A DNA stretch of 64,000 nt from a virus. Location: the IMG/VR virus record IMGVR_UViG_3300000239_000002, positions 1 through 64,000 of that record, one strand, 5' to 3'. The position numbers and the translations under genes are program-made. Below, piece by piece: positions 25,104 through 34,477 of the stretch. Under the pieces are notes generated by a model. The model had not been told where the DNA came from and made no database searches. It saw nothing but the letters and a program-made list of their open reading frames with translations. The stretch's first letter is position 1; the number at the start of each line of letters is the position of its first letter.

Positions 25104-26470
25104 ATAGGCGGCAGAATCCTAAAGGTAAAAACTTATCTAATAGACAGAGATTCATAAAACGCTCTAAAAAGCATCTTAAAGAGAGCATGGATGAAGCCAT
25201 GAAGACTCGTTCTGTAAAGGATTTAAAGTCTGGCAGCCGTGTTCGTGTGCCTTCCAAAAGTATTAAAGAGCCACAGTTTAATTATGATCCTAAATCAGGA
25301 CAGAAAGATTATATACTGCCAGGTAATCAAGAATACTTACAAGGTGATAAAATACGTAAACCATCCTCTGGGCAAGGCGGTAGCGGCGGCCAAGAAGGAT
25401 CTGATGATGCGTATGGGGAAGACGATTTTGTTTTTTCTATTAGTAGAGATGAATTTCTAGACATATTATTTGAGGATTTGGAACTACCAAACCTCAAAGA
25501 AAAGAAAAAGAAAAGTATAGAGGAGTTTACTACTCGTCGTTCTGGCTATGTTAATGAGGGTTCTCCTAATAATTTAAATCTTGAGCAAAGTATGATACGC
25601 AGTATTGGTAGACGTATTGCTCTTAAAAAACCTAAAGGAAAACGTATAAAGGAACTTGAAAAACGATTAGAAGAACTTATAGAGGAAAGAAAACCGCTTG
25701 TTGCTATTATAGAGAAGTATTCTTTTAATAAACAGGCAAGATGTAAAGAAGCATCTTTATTAAAAGAAATTGATGATGAGATTGTAGAGATAGAGGCAGA
25801 GATTAAAAAAATAAGAGCACGTTATAATGCTATCTCTTTTATTGACCCAATTGACTTAAAATTTAATAACTTTACTAAAGTTCCAAATCCTAAAAATGCC
25901 GCTGTTATGTTTTGTATATTGGATGTATCAATATCGATGCAAGAGCGTGAGAAAGATTTAGCAAAACGCTTCTTTATTTTATTACACTTGTTTCTTAGTA
26001 TGAAGTATGATTTAGTAGAAGTAGTGTTTATACGACACCACACAACTGCTAAAGAATGCACAGAGGAAGAATTTTTTACTAGTAAAGAAAGTGGCGGTAC
26101 TGTAGTATCTACTGCACTAGATTTAGCATATGATATTATTAGAAAGAGATATGATTTGGAATATTGGAATGTTTATGTAAGTCAAGCAAGTGATGGTGAT
26201 AACTTTACTACTGATAATCAGCAAGTACATAATACTATGGAAACTAAATTATTACCATTAGTTCAGTTTTTTGCGTATGTTAGTATTGTAACACATCAAC
26301 ACCAAGTCAATAATGATATAGGTTTATCTGTAGGAAGTGGTTTAGAAAAAATATATAAAGTATTAATGGATGCTTTTGAGTATGTGCAAATACGTAGAGT
26401 GTATGAACCAAAAGATATATATCCTGTGTTTAGAAAATTCTTTGCGCCGAAAGGAGAAAATGATGAGTAA
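25085..26470 (+). CDS. yeaH: YeaH/DUF444 family stress protein
   Basis: 461 residues. Basic N-terminus with RQRFIKRSKKHLKESM, a glycine-rich linker (residues 95-105), a coiled-coil part around residue 190-245, and a von Willebrand A-like domain with a DxSxS metal motif in CILDVSISMQERE (about residue 277) and the SGGTVVSTAL loop. DUF444 proteins accompany PrkA and SpoVR in bacterial stress operons. Overlaps the HNH gene upstream and the SpoVR gene downstream. Confidence 0.9.
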   Translation: MPKHIIDRRQNPKGKNLSNRQRFIKRSKKHLKESMDEAMKTRSVKDLKSGSRVRVPSKSIKEPQFNYDPKSGQKDYILPGNQEYLQGDKIRKPSSGQGGSGGQEGSDDAYGEDDFVFSISRDEFLDILFEDLELPNLKEKKKKSIEEFTTRRSGYVNEGSPNNLNLEQSMIRSIGRRIALKKPKGKRIKELEKRLEELIEERKPLVAIIEKYSFNKQARCKEASLLKEIDDEIVEIEAEIKKIRARYNAISFIDPIDLKFNNFTKVPNPKNAAVMFCILDVSISMQEREKDLAKRFFILLHLFLSMKYDLVEVVFIRHHTTAKECTEEEFFTSKESGGTVVSTALDLAYDIIRKRYDLEYWNVYVSQASDGDNFTTDNQQVHNTMETKLLPLVQFFAYVSIVTHQHQVNNDIGLSVGSGLEKIYKVLMDAFEYVQIRRVYEPKDIYPVFRKFFAPKGENDE

Positions 26471-28106
26471 ACCTTTATATGAACCAAAAAGTGACTGGAG
26501 TTTTGATCTTATTTCTAAAATATATGATGCGTGTGAAGAAATAGCAATTAATGAACTTGGTTGTGATTGTTATATTAACCAATTAGAAGTAGTAACATTT
26601 GAACAAATGTTAGATGCTTATGCTAGTATTGGTATGCCGTTATCTTATAATCACTGGAGTAATGGTAAAGCATGGGCACATTATGAGAACCAATATAGAA
26701 AAGGTAGAACAAGTTTAGCATATGAGTTGGTTATTAATAGTAATCCTTGTATTAATTATTTGATGGAAGAAAACTCGATGACTACACAAACGTTAGTCAT
26801 TGCACATGCCGCGTTTGGACATAATCATTTCTTTAAGAATAATTATTTGTTTAAAACATGGACAAGTGCTGACAGTATTATTGACTATCTATTATTTGCT
26901 AAAAATTATATACAAAAGTGTGAGGAAAAGTATGGACTTGATGAAGTAGAACTTTTCTTAGATTCCCTACATGCAATACGCAATTACGGAATAAACAAAT
27001 ATAAACGTCCTGACAAATTAAATGTCACCGTAGAAGCAGAGAAAGCACAAGAACGAGCAACATATTTACGTAAACAAGTAAATGAACTATGGGATACTAC
27101 AGTTATTCCAAATAAAAAAAATACAGAAGAAAAAGAACAAAGAGTTAGTATGGCAAAGCCGGAAGAAAATATAATTTACTTTTTAGAAAAACATGCTCCT
27201 AATTTAACTGATTGGCAACGCGAATTATGCCGCATAGTGCGTAAAATTGCTCAATATTTTTATCCACAAGGGCAAACAAAAGTAATGAACGAGGGATTTG
27301 CTTGTTTTGTGCATTATTACTCAATGAATAGATTGCATGAGAAAGGATTAATTACTGATGCGGCAATGTTTGAGTTTTTAAGATTACATACTAATGTATT
27401 AAATCAACCAACATTTGATAAAAAATGGTATAATGGTATGAATCCTTATTCACTAGGTTTTGCTATGTTTATGGATATTAAACGTATGTGCGAACATCCG
27501 ACAGCAGAAGATAAGGAATGGTTTCCTGATATTGCTGGTGGTGATTGGAAAGAAATTATTTTAGATGCTGTTGCTAATTACAGAGATGAAAGTTTTATAC
27601 TGCAATTTCTATCACCTAAAGTAATTAGAGATTTTAGATTATTCCAACTCGGGGATAACAAGTCAGATCCACATTATAAGGTTAAAGCAATTCATAATGA
27701 TAAAGGATATAAAAGTATACGCAAAGAGATGGCACGTCAGTATGATTATAATTATCGTATACCTGATATACAAGTTGTTGATTATGATCATGATGAGAAG
27801 CGTTCATTACTATTGCATCATTATAAAGGACCAAGTCAAAGAGAGTTGTCAAAGGACACAACAATTGAAGTATTAAATTATATTGCTTACATTTGGGGTT
27901 ATGAGATACAATTAGATGTATATAGTAAGCAAGAAAAATTTATTGATGGTGAGTCAGTAGGTGATCCATTTCAGAAAGTAAATGGATATAAATCTACTTC
28001 TACTGACGGGACATCGCCACCACCAGAAAAAGTTCCTGCAAAGAATTTTGGTTACTGGGGAATGTGTTTAACATCAGACAACTCTGAAACCATTGACAAA
28101 TCATAA
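26463..28106 (+). CDS. spoVR: SpoVR family protein (YcgB-like)
   Basis: 547 residues from the ATG at 26463; an ATG three bases earlier is also possible. Signature segments: YEPKSDWSFDLI, GMPLSYNHWSNGKAW, SLAYELVINSNPCINYLMEEN, AHAAFGHNHFFKNN, MNEGFACFVHYY and LLLHHYKGPSQRELS. This is the third member of the PrkA-YeaH-SpoVR set. The ribosome site AAAGGAG lies within the end of yeaH. The C-terminus carries a short polar extension. Confidence 0.92.
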   Translation: MSKPLYEPKSDWSFDLISKIYDACEEIAINELGCDCYINQLEVVTFEQMLDAYASIGMPLSYNHWSNGKAWAHYENQYRKGRTSLAYELVINSNPCINYLMEENSMTTQTLVIAHAAFGHNHFFKNNYLFKTWTSADSIIDYLLFAKNYIQKCEEKYGLDEVELFLDSLHAIRNYGINKYKRPDKLNVTVEAEKAQERATYLRKQVNELWDTTVIPNKKNTEEKEQRVSMAKPEENIIYFLEKHAPNLTDWQRELCRIVRKIAQYFYPQGQTKVMNEGFACFVHYYSMNRLHEKGLITDAAMFEFLRLHTNVLNQPTFDKKWYNGMNPYSLGFAMFMDIKRMCEHPTAEDKEWFPDIAGGDWKEIILDAVANYRDESFILQFLSPKVIRDFRLFQLGDNKSDPHYKVKAIHNDKGYKSIRKEMARQYDYNYRIPDIQVVDYDHDEKRSLLLHHYKGPSQRELSKDTTIEVLNYIAYIWGYEIQLDVYSKQEKFIDGESVGDPFQKVNGYKSTSTDGTSPPPEKVPAKNFGYWGMCLTSDNSETIDKS

Positions 28107-28139
28107 ATTATATAGTAGAATTAACGTTAACTATAAATA
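28093..28139 (+). promoter_or_regulatory. probable EF-G promoter region (early-type and late-type boxes)
   Basis: TTGACA at 28093-28098 with a weak TAGAAT at 28116-28121 after 17 bases, then TATAAATA at 28132-28139, the full T4 late word, within the near-palindrome TTAACTATAAATAGTTAA. It suggests transcription of EF-G at more than one stage. Confidence 0.5.
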
Positions 28140-28164
28140 GTTAAACCTTTCGTGGAGCAGAAAC

Positions 28165-30264
28165 TTGTCTTTAAACAATTATAGAAACATTGGTATCTTC
28201 GCACATGTGGACGCGGGTAAAACTACGACTACTGAGAGGATCCTTAAGCTCACAGGAAAGATACACAAAATTGGTGAGGTACATGATGGCGCCGCAACCA
28301 CAGACTTTATGGAGCAAGAGCAAGAGCGAGGCATTACAATACAAAGTGCCGCGACTACTTGCTACTGGAAAGACCACCAATTAAACATCATCGACACCCC
28401 TGGGCATGTAGACTTCACTATTGAAGTCTATCGTTCCCTTAAGGTGTTGGATGGTGGCGTTGGTGTATTTTGTGCAAGCGGTGGCGTAGAGCCACAATCC
28501 GAAACTAACTGGCGTTATGCTAACGACAGCGAAGTAGCACGTATTATATACATTAACAAGATGGATAGAGTAGGTGCTGATTTTAATCGTGTTGTAGCAC
28601 AAATAAGAACACGACTTGGTGCGAAGCCGTTAATTATGACATATCCAATTGGAGCGGAAGATAAATTCGTAGGTGTAGTTGATATACTTACTCAAAAGGC
28701 TTGGATATGGTCAGATTCTACTGACCCAACTTCTTACACTATAACTGACATCCCAGATGATAAAGTACCTAGTGAGAAAATAGGTGACAAGTATACATAT
28801 AAAGAAATGGCAAAACAACATTATGATATATTAGTTGAGACAGTTGTTGAGCAAGACGATGAAGTTATGATGCAATGGATAGATGATCCAGATAGCATTA
28901 GTGAAGAAGATCTTAAAATGTGTATACGTAAAGGTACTAATACTTGTGAGTTCTTTCCAACGTATTGCGGCAGTTCATTTAAAAACAAAGGCGTACAAAA
29001 CATATTAAATGCTATTGTAGATTATTTGCCCAATCCTACCGAAGTTGACCCACAACCAATAGTAGATGACACTGGTGTAGAAACAGGTGAAGTTGCTACG
29101 GTAGATGCAGAAGGGCCGTTGCGGGCACTTGCATTTAAGATTATGGAAGACAAATATGGCGCACTAACATTTACACGCATTTATTCAGGCAACATGAAGA
29201 AAGGTGACTCCATATACAATAGTACAAATGGTAAAACAGAACGTGTTGGGCGTATATTGGAAATGCATGCCGACTCGCGTGAGGAATTGGACAGTGCATC
29301 AGCAGGTGACATTGTTGCATTGCTTGGTATGAAGTCTGTACAAACAGGCCATACATTGTGTGATAAAAAGAACCAAGCAATACTTGAACCAATGGTATTC
29401 CCAGATCCAGTTATTAGCATAGCAATTGAACCAAAGACACAAAGTGATATGGACAAGTTAGGAACTGCTATTGGTAAAATGGTAGCAGAGGATCCTTCCT
29501 TCCATGTAGAGACAGACCAAGAAACTGGCCAAACAATACTTAAAGGCATGGGCGAGTTGCATTTAGATGTTAAGTGCGATATACTAAAACGCACATACGG
29601 TGTGGAAGTAAGCATAGGTAAACCACAAGTAGCATATAGGGAAACAATTACTAAAACAGTCAGTGATAGGTATACCCATAAAAAGCAAACAGGTGGTGCA
29701 GGCCAGTTTGCTGATATTGAATATACTGTAGAACCTCTTGAAGCAGGAGAGGGATTCCAATTTGAAAGCAAGGTAGTTGGCGGCAATGTTCCAAGAGAGT
29801 TTTGGACTTCTATAGAGAAGGGATTTGCAGGCTCCAGTGCAGATGGTATACTTGCAAGTTACCCAGTGCTTGATTACAAAGTAACATTAACAGATGGTTC
29901 CAGTCACGCAGTAGATAGTAGTGCTGTGGCATTTGAGCTGGCGGCTCGCGGAGCATTTAGACAAACAATGCCCAAAGCAGGTCCGAAGTTATTAGAGCCA
30001 ATTATGAAACTAGACGTTACTTGCCCCGGAGACAAAGTAGGTGATGTTATAGGTGATATAAATAGGCGTAGAGGCATGATACACAATCAAGAAATGGCTG
30101 GCACAACGGTTCGTATATACGCAGAAGCACCAATTGGTGAAATGTTTGGGTATATAGGAGACTTACGCAGTCAAACAAGTGGTCGTGGTCAATTTAGTAT
30201 GGAATTTAGTCATTATGCGCCGTGTCCTAATAGCATTACTGAGGTTATCTTAAAGAAAACTTAA
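28165..30264 (+). CDS. fusA: translation elongation factor G
   Basis: 699 residues, full length (E. coli 704). GTPase motifs: [14 protein letters not shown] (P-loop), DTPGHVDF and NKMDR; the domain IV region with [18 protein letters not shown] and [19 protein letters not shown] is intact. The start is TTG, chosen because [10 protein letters not shown] matches the family N-terminus; GGAG lies just upstream. EF-G drives ribosome translocation and recycling. No ribosomal protein or EF-Tu gene neighbours it, unlike the bacterial str operon. Huge phages are known to carry translation factors, but a complete EF-G is uncommon. Confidence 0.95.
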   Translation: MSLNNYRNIGIFAHVDAGKTTTTERILKLTGKIHKIGEVHDGAATTDFMEQEQERGITIQSAATTCYWKDHQLNIIDTPGHVDFTIEVYRSLKVLDGGVGVFCASGGVEPQSETNWRYANDSEVARIIYINKMDRVGADFNRVVAQIRTRLGAKPLIMTYPIGAEDKFVGVVDILTQKAWIWSDSTDPTSYTITDIPDDKVPSEKIGDKYTYKEMAKQHYDILVETVVEQDDEVMMQWIDDPDSISEEDLKMCIRKGTNTCEFFPTYCGSSFKNKGVQNILNAIVDYLPNPTEVDPQPIVDDTGVETGEVATVDAEGPLRALAFKIMEDKYGALTFTRIYSGNMKKGDSIYNSTNGKTERVGRILEMHADSREELDSASAGDIVALLGMKSVQTGHTLCDKKNQAILEPMVFPDPVISIAIEPKTQSDMDKLGTAIGKMVAEDPSFHVETDQETGQTILKGMGELHLDVKCDILKRTYGVEVSIGKPQVAYRETITKTVSDRYTHKKQTGGAGQFADIEYTVEPLEAGEGFQFESKVVGGNVPREFWTSIEKGFAGSSADGILASYPVLDYKVTLTDGSSHAVDSSAVAFELAARGAFRQTMPKAGPKLLEPIMKLDVTCPGDKVGDVIGDINRRRGMIHNQEMAGTTVRIYAEAPIGEMFGYIGDLRSQTSGRGQFSMEFSHYAPCPNSITEVILKKT

Positions 30265-30294
30265 AACACCATATATCTCCCTCTTAAATCACTC

Positions 30295-30300
30295 TAAATA
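30295..30300 (+). promoter_or_regulatory. late-promoter-like box
   Basis: TAAATA followed by five bases and the ATG at 30306. Confidence 0.55.
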
Positions 30301-30305
30301 TAGTG

Positions 30306-30527
30306 ATGAAATGGAGGATTTATATGATTCATTGTAAATCGTTGATTAAGACTATAAGTTGGAGATGTATCGCTACTACAGATACATTTCTTATTGCCTG
30401 GTTAATTACTGGAGAGTATACTTTCGCAGGCGCAATAGCAGGACTAGAAGTATGTACTAAAATGGTACTCTATTACCTCCACGAGAGAGGATGGGCTAGA
30501 ATCAAGTTAGCGAAAAATGGAACATAG
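30306..30527 (+). CDS. DUF2061 small membrane protein
   Basis: 73 residues from the ATG at 30306; a second ATG at 30324, behind a GGAGG site, would give 67. The pattern CKSLIKTISWRCIATTDTFLIAW then GAIAGLEVCTKMVLYYLHERGW is that of DUF2061, a two-helix inner-membrane family of unknown role. The late box five bases before 30306 and the ribosome site before 30324 could give two forms. Overlaps the next gene by 11 bases. Confidence 0.75.
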   Translation: MKWRIYMIHCKSLIKTISWRCIATTDTFLIAWLITGEYTFAGAIAGLEVCTKMVLYYLHERGWARIKLAKNGT

Positions 30528-31119
30528 AACCTGTCACAGACGAGGATACGAACTTTTGACTCCCAACATTTGGGAATTATATGATGGAATGGAGTCAAAA
30601 GGTTTCGTAAAAAATTTTAAAAATGACGAATCGGTTCCACCGAAGTATAAAGTTGTTGGGCATCCTGATTTAGATAGAACGGTACTGCCTAAAGGTAGCG
30701 TTATACAAATGCACACTATAGAGGACGAGTTCCCACTAGGCCTAGAAGGTCCTGAAGTACATGAGATATTGGATACCAAAGAAGAAACAATTCAAACCTT
30801 ATATGAAAAAATACAAACATTGCGCGACGAATGTGGCGAAATGGATATACAAATAAAACAATTACAACATGAACTAAAACATAAAAAGCCAGGTGGTTCC
30901 ATACGATGGAAGCTTACTTATACTTGGTGTGATAATGTAACAGAAGTATATTGGGATTTTAGAACTAAGAAACAAGCTGTAGCATATATGGAAGACAACA
31001 TAAAAGGTTTCTTCGGCATTAAGGTAGTTGAATCAATTAAGGATGTAAAATATGACAAATACATATATGGAACACGTGGAGTAAAACAAGATGAAACTAG
31101 CATTACACAAAAGAAGTAA
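30517..31119 (+). CDS. protein of unknown function with central coiled coil
   Basis: 200 residues. Residues 90-122 (KEETIQTLYEKIQTLRDECG and onward) are predicted coiled coil by heptad pattern; a beta-rich C-terminal part (WKLTYTWCDNVTEVYWDF) follows. No catalytic motif. Overlaps the DUF2061 gene upstream and a tiny basic gene downstream. Confidence 0.55.
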   Translation: MEHRTCHRRGYELLTPNIWELYDGMESKGFVKNFKNDESVPPKYKVVGHPDLDRTVLPKGSVIQMHTIEDEFPLGLEGPEVHEILDTKEETIQTLYEKIQTLRDECGEMDIQIKQLQHELKHKKPGGSIRWKLTYTWCDNVTEVYWDFRTKKQAVAYMEDNIKGFFGIKVVESIKDVKYDKYIYGTRGVKQDETSITQKK

Positions 31120-31204
31120 ATATTTTGCTGTTACTAGGCGAAATAAACGTCGTGGTAAGAATCGCCTTAAGACTAAAAGTCGTAACAGTAGATCTACTAC
31201 ATAA
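31091..31204 (+). CDS. very small, highly basic protein
   Basis: 37 residues, 16 of them Lys, Arg or His (KRSKYFAVTRRNKRRGKNRL). It overlaps the end of the previous gene in another frame and its stop lies in the next late-promoter box. Resembles the short basic nucleic-acid-binding proteins of large phages; similar character to the gene at 43286. Confidence 0.4.
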   Translation: MKLALHKRSKYFAVTRRNKRRGKNRLKTKSRNSRSTT

Positions 31205-31207
31205 ATA
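31202..31207 (+). promoter_or_regulatory. late-promoter-like box
   Basis: CATAAATA context; TAAATA followed by five bases and the ATG at 31213. Confidence 0.55.
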
Positions 31208-31212
31208 TTTTA

Positions 31213-31737
31213 ATGAACGTCAAAATTAGCTTATCTGGCTTCTTTTGTAATACATGGCCAGATTGTGTTGTAGTTTGTAATGGTCATACAATATTCCAGG
31301 ATAAAATTATCAATGATAATATAATAGATTTTACTATTGATTTTTCTGCTGACAATTTATTAACAATAGGTATGACTAATAAGTTAATGGGTGAAAATAG
31401 TGTATATGATATTTTGTTAGATGCACATAATAATATTATCGAGGACAAGTATATTAAAGTAAATGATATACTTTTTGATGATGTTAGCGTGGATAACTTA
31501 ATACATGAATTTGTTTTTATTAAAGATTCTAATGAAAAAATATCAACATCTGGTAATATTAATTATAATGGTAGTATACATATCCCATTTCAACAACCAA
31601 TTTATGATTGGTTAATACAAGAAAAATATATTAAAAAAGAAATACAAGAAACTAATTATCAAGGTTTTGGTAGTTGGAATAATAAATTTAATTATGATGT
31701 ACAGGATTTAATTAAAAAGTTAGAAACAATTGTATGA
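31213..31737 (+). CDS. beta-rich protein of unknown function
   Basis: 174 residues. Repeated beta pattern with Asn/Asp/Ile-rich strands (MNVKISLSGFFCNTWPDCVVV, IIDFTIDFSADNLLTIGM) like a carbohydrate-binding or immunoglobulin-type sandwich. The last part is helical. The stop overlaps the radical SAM start by four bases, so it may be the partner or substrate of that enzyme. Confidence 0.5.
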   Translation: MNVKISLSGFFCNTWPDCVVVCNGHTIFQDKIINDNIIDFTIDFSADNLLTIGMTNKLMGENSVYDILLDAHNNIIEDKYIKVNDILFDDVSVDNLIHEFVFIKDSNEKISTSGNINYNGSIHIPFQQPIYDWLIQEKYIKKEIQETNYQGFGSWNNKFNYDVQDLIKKLETIV

Positions 31738-33107
31738 AGATTGCACTTGTACAACTCCCCAAATATTCTATAGATAGACCCCCTATGACACTTGCTGTTT
31801 TAACCAGTGTTATTAAAAATAATTTTGATTATGATATTGAGTGCTATGATTTATCATTAAAACTTTATCAAGATATTGAAAGAGAAGATTTCTATGAGAT
31901 TGAAGACTATTTAGAACATAATATATATAAATCTTCTGTAGATATATTGACAGATAACTTTTCTATATATGCTATAGAGATAAAAAATTGTGATTTAATA
32001 GCAATAAGTGTTTTTAGTGATGCATCATGTCGAGCATGTGAAGTGCTGTGTAAGGAATTAAAAAAGTATAATTGCAAAATTGTTATTGGTGGACAAGGTT
32101 TGGCTAACGAAAACTGGTGTAAAAATATGTCTGATGCCAAGTTAATAGATGATTATATAGTAGGGGAAGGAGAATATACATTTGTAAATTATTTAAATGG
32201 TTTACAAGGACCTGGTATAAACAATCATAATAATGAACAAATAGATGATTTAGATTTATTGCCTATTCCTGATTATAGTTTATTAAATTTGAATGATTAT
32301 AATCTTAAGGAATTATATGTTACTGGTTCTCGTGGATGTGTACGCAAATGTACTTACTGTGATGTTCCTTTTTTATGGAAAAAATATAGATATCGCTCTG
32401 GCCAACATATTGCTAATGAGTTAATACGACATTATGAGAAAAGTGGTATTACTGGCTTCTGGTTTACTGATAGTTTGGTCAATGGCAGTCTTAAACATTT
32501 TAGAGAATTTTGCTATGCTTTAGAGAAATACTATGAAAATAATAACGTAAGATTTACTTGGAAGGGACAGTATATTTTTAGACGTATGAATCAGTTAAAT
32601 GAAGAATATTTTAGAATGATATCAGCAGCTGGTGGTAGTGAATTTTATGTAGGATTAGAAACTGGTAGTGACAAAATACGTTGGGAAATGGATAAAAAAT
32701 TTACTAATGAAGATGCAACCTATCATTTAGAGATGTTTAAAAAATATAAAATAACTTGTTTATTGCTTATGATTAGTGGTTATATAACAGAAACAAATCA
32801 AGATCATTTAGATACAATGGCTATGTTTAAAAAATGGCAGAAATTTGTTGCATCAGGAACAATTACTGGCATAGAGTTAGGCAATACGTTAAGTATACTA
32901 GAAAATACTCCTTTAGAAGAAGAAAATTTAGAGTTTGTTATACCAGGTGACAAGCATAGTTGGCACATTAAAGATAATACATATCAAGTACGTGTTAGAA
33001 ATAGGTTAGAAATAACTAAAGAAGCGATGAAGTATCATTGGCCAATTACCAATAATCGTTTTAGATTAAAAACCTTTATTGCTAAATTAGAGCAATATTA
33101 TATATAA
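31734..33107 (+). CDS. B12-binding-domain radical SAM enzyme
   Basis: 457 residues. N-terminal 160 residues form a cobalamin-binding-like Rossmann domain (MKIALVQLPKYSIDRPPM, CDLIAISVFSDAS, IVIGGQGLAN, DYIVGEGEYTFVNYL). The radical SAM core follows with the cluster motif in SRGCVRKCTYCDVPF (about residue 201), then FWFTDSLVNG and EFYVGLETGSD. This architecture fits B12-dependent methylases and related enzymes; B12 use is inferred from architecture. Coupled to the beta-rich protein upstream. Confidence 0.82.
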   Translation: MKIALVQLPKYSIDRPPMTLAVLTSVIKNNFDYDIECYDLSLKLYQDIEREDFYEIEDYLEHNIYKSSVDILTDNFSIYAIEIKNCDLIAISVFSDASCRACEVLCKELKKYNCKIVIGGQGLANENWCKNMSDAKLIDDYIVGEGEYTFVNYLNGLQGPGINNHNNEQIDDLDLLPIPDYSLLNLNDYNLKELYVTGSRGCVRKCTYCDVPFLWKKYRYRSGQHIANELIRHYEKSGITGFWFTDSLVNGSLKHFREFCYALEKYYENNNVRFTWKGQYIFRRMNQLNEEYFRMISAAGGSEFYVGLETGSDKIRWEMDKKFTNEDATYHLEMFKKYKITCLLLMISGYITETNQDHLDTMAMFKKWQKFVASGTITGIELGNTLSILENTPLEEENLEFVIPGDKHSWHIKDNTYQVRVRNRLEITKEAMKYHWPITNNRFRLKTFIAKLEQYYI

Positions 33108-33113
33108 ATATCC

Positions 33114-33142
33114 TTGACTTTACCTTAAGGTTAGTCTATAAT
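33114..33142 (+). promoter_or_regulatory. sigma70-like promoter
   Basis: TTGACT at 33114-33119, 17 bases, TATAAT at 33137-33142. It has a conventional leader with AAAGGAG ahead of the ATG at 33172. Confidence 0.8.
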
Positions 33143-33171
33143 AGTAGTATATCAATCAAAGGAGATATAAA

Positions 33172-33774
33172 ATGAAGAAGTTATTAATTGCCTTGGCGTT
33201 CAGTGGACTCTTAATTGGGTGTGTTGATCAGGAGGCAGAAGCCATGGAATGGGAAAGTGGTGTTAGTGTTTCTGCAGGAGACTCTAATGTATCTTTTACC
33301 CAAGATGGTAATGAGTTTGCCGTAGGTTTTGGAGGCGCATCAGTTTATCATAGTGACTCAACTGATTTCGGCGTATCATTTGGTATGAATATTTTAGGGC
33401 CACTTTCTGGTACATTTTCATACGATTATACTAGTGACGAAGATAGTGTTGTAGGTATTGAAACACCAATTACATTACTTGGTTTAACTACGACCCCTTC
33501 AGTAGACTGGAACATTAATGATTCAGATATTGATGGCGCATTAGAAAACACATTTAGTTTACTAGGTGGTGGTGTTCGTTCAAAATTTATGTTTGATGTA
33601 GATGACACAGATTTTACTGGATCAGAGTTTGAAGTTAATTATACTTGGGACCTGTCAAGCAATTTCGCAGTACAACCATATGTCGAAGTACCTATGGATG
33701 ATGACTGGGGTCGTGGCGACACAGTTGCAGGTTTAAGAATTACTATGAATTGGGCCGGTAATAGTTCAGAGTAA
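33172..33774 (+). CDS. predicted outer-membrane lipoprotein, beta-rich
   Basis: 200 residues. Lipoprotein signal MKKLLIALAFSGLLIGC with the lipobox Cys at residue 17. The mature part alternates Gly, Ser, Asp and aromatic residues in strands (VSVSAGDSNVSFTQ, FGVSFGMNILGPLSGTFSYDY, FEVNYTWDLSSNFAVQPYVE), consistent with a small barrel or sheet at the cell surface. Strong own promoter and ribosome site suggest high, early expression. A receptor-masking role is possible but speculative. Confidence 0.65.
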   Translation: MKKLLIALAFSGLLIGCVDQEAEAMEWESGVSVSAGDSNVSFTQDGNEFAVGFGGASVYHSDSTDFGVSFGMNILGPLSGTFSYDYTSDEDSVVGIETPITLLGLTTTPSVDWNINDSDIDGALENTFSLLGGGVRSKFMFDVDDTDFTGSEFEVNYTWDLSSNFAVQPYVEVPMDDDWGRGDTVAGLRITMNWAGNSSE

Positions 33775-33775
33775 A

Positions 33776-33781
33776 TAAATA
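33776..33781 (+). promoter_or_regulatory. late-promoter-like box
   Basis: AATAAATA context; TAAATA followed by five bases and the GTG start at 33787. Confidence 0.55.
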
Positions 33782-33786
33782 CCTAT

Positions 33787-34089
33787 GTGGCAGTCACTCG
33801 TAAAGTTAGAACTAAAGAAGAATATATTTACGAATCTCGGGATAACGGGGTTACCGTGTCTCGACGACTGCCTTTAGGTGAACAAAAAGAATATCTTATC
33901 ACAGAAGAAACTGTAGATAAAGTAAATGCGTTTAAGAAGAAGAAATTTGGTTGGCTATCCCATGATGAATTAATGGATTTGGGCCGAGAGAAATATCAAC
34001 AACAAGAATTGCGTGAAAAATATCCTGCGTTGAAAGAGGCATGGGAAAAATATCTTGTATTGTTAAACCTAGTTAAATCGGGTAAATAG
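33787..34089 (+). CDS. small basic protein of unknown function
   Basis: 100 residues from a GTG start, supported by the late box five bases upstream. Mostly helical, Lys/Glu-rich (FKKKKFGWLSHDELMDLGREKY). No recognised family. Confidence 0.55.
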   Translation: MAVTRKVRTKEEYIYESRDNGVTVSRRLPLGEQKEYLITEETVDKVNAFKKKKFGWLSHDELMDLGREKYQQQELREKYPALKEAWEKYLVLLNLVKSGK

Positions 34090-34093
34090 TATT

Positions 34094-34438
34094 ATGCGTT
34101 ACACTGAACTAAATGAAAGCGGCTCCATACACTGGGAAGATGAGAAATTTGATGCAGATAATCCAACTGTATTAATACGCGGGTATGGTACACTAACCTA
34201 TAAAACTCTCCAACAAGCGATCGCTAGAGATTTAGCAGAGATGTCCCAGCGGGTGGCAGATGGTAGTTTAGAAGTTGTAGCAAATCACCAATTATTTGAT
34301 AGTAAAAGCGCATTCAATGGCAAAGTTCAAGCATATTTAGATGTTACTAAAGAACTAGCAAAGCCAACAATCAAGCGAAAACTCACACTTCACAAGAAAA
34401 ATAGTCTATTTAATACCATAAAAAATAGTGATCAATAA
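34094..34438 (+). CDS. small protein with capsid-targeting-like N-terminus
   Basis: 114 residues. It starts MRYTELNESGS, with LNE|S matching the (L/I)xE prohead-protease pattern, as in the leaders at 22194 and 50889. The rest is helical with a Lys-rich C-terminus (IKRKLTLHKKNSLF). Possibly packaged in the head; otherwise unknown. Confidence 0.5.
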   Translation: MRYTELNESGSIHWEDEKFDADNPTVLIRGYGTLTYKTLQQAIARDLAEMSQRVADGSLEVVANHQLFDSKSAFNGKVQAYLDVTKELAKPTIKRKLTLHKKNSLFNTIKNSDQ

Positions 34439-34441
34439 TTC

Positions 34442-34470
34442 TTGACAATTTCTTAATATCTTAGTATAAT
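34442..34470 (+). promoter_or_regulatory. sigma70-like promoter placed for a leaderless transcript
   Basis: TTGACA at 34442-34447, 17 bases, TATAAT at 34465-34470; the ATG at 34478 lies seven bases after the -10 box. Confidence 0.78.
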
Positions 34471-34477
34471 TAAGAAT

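Noticed and set aside
28132-28147. An operator palindrome (TTAACTATAAATAGTTAA) as a repressor site
   Set aside because: It coincides with the late-promoter word and does not recur as an exact inverted repeat elsewhere; related half-sites near 7750 and 8260 are explained by the duplicated leader.
29181-29786. A 201-residue leftward reading frame inside EF-G
   Set aside because: It is a mirror of EF-G codon structure, without ribosome site or family features.
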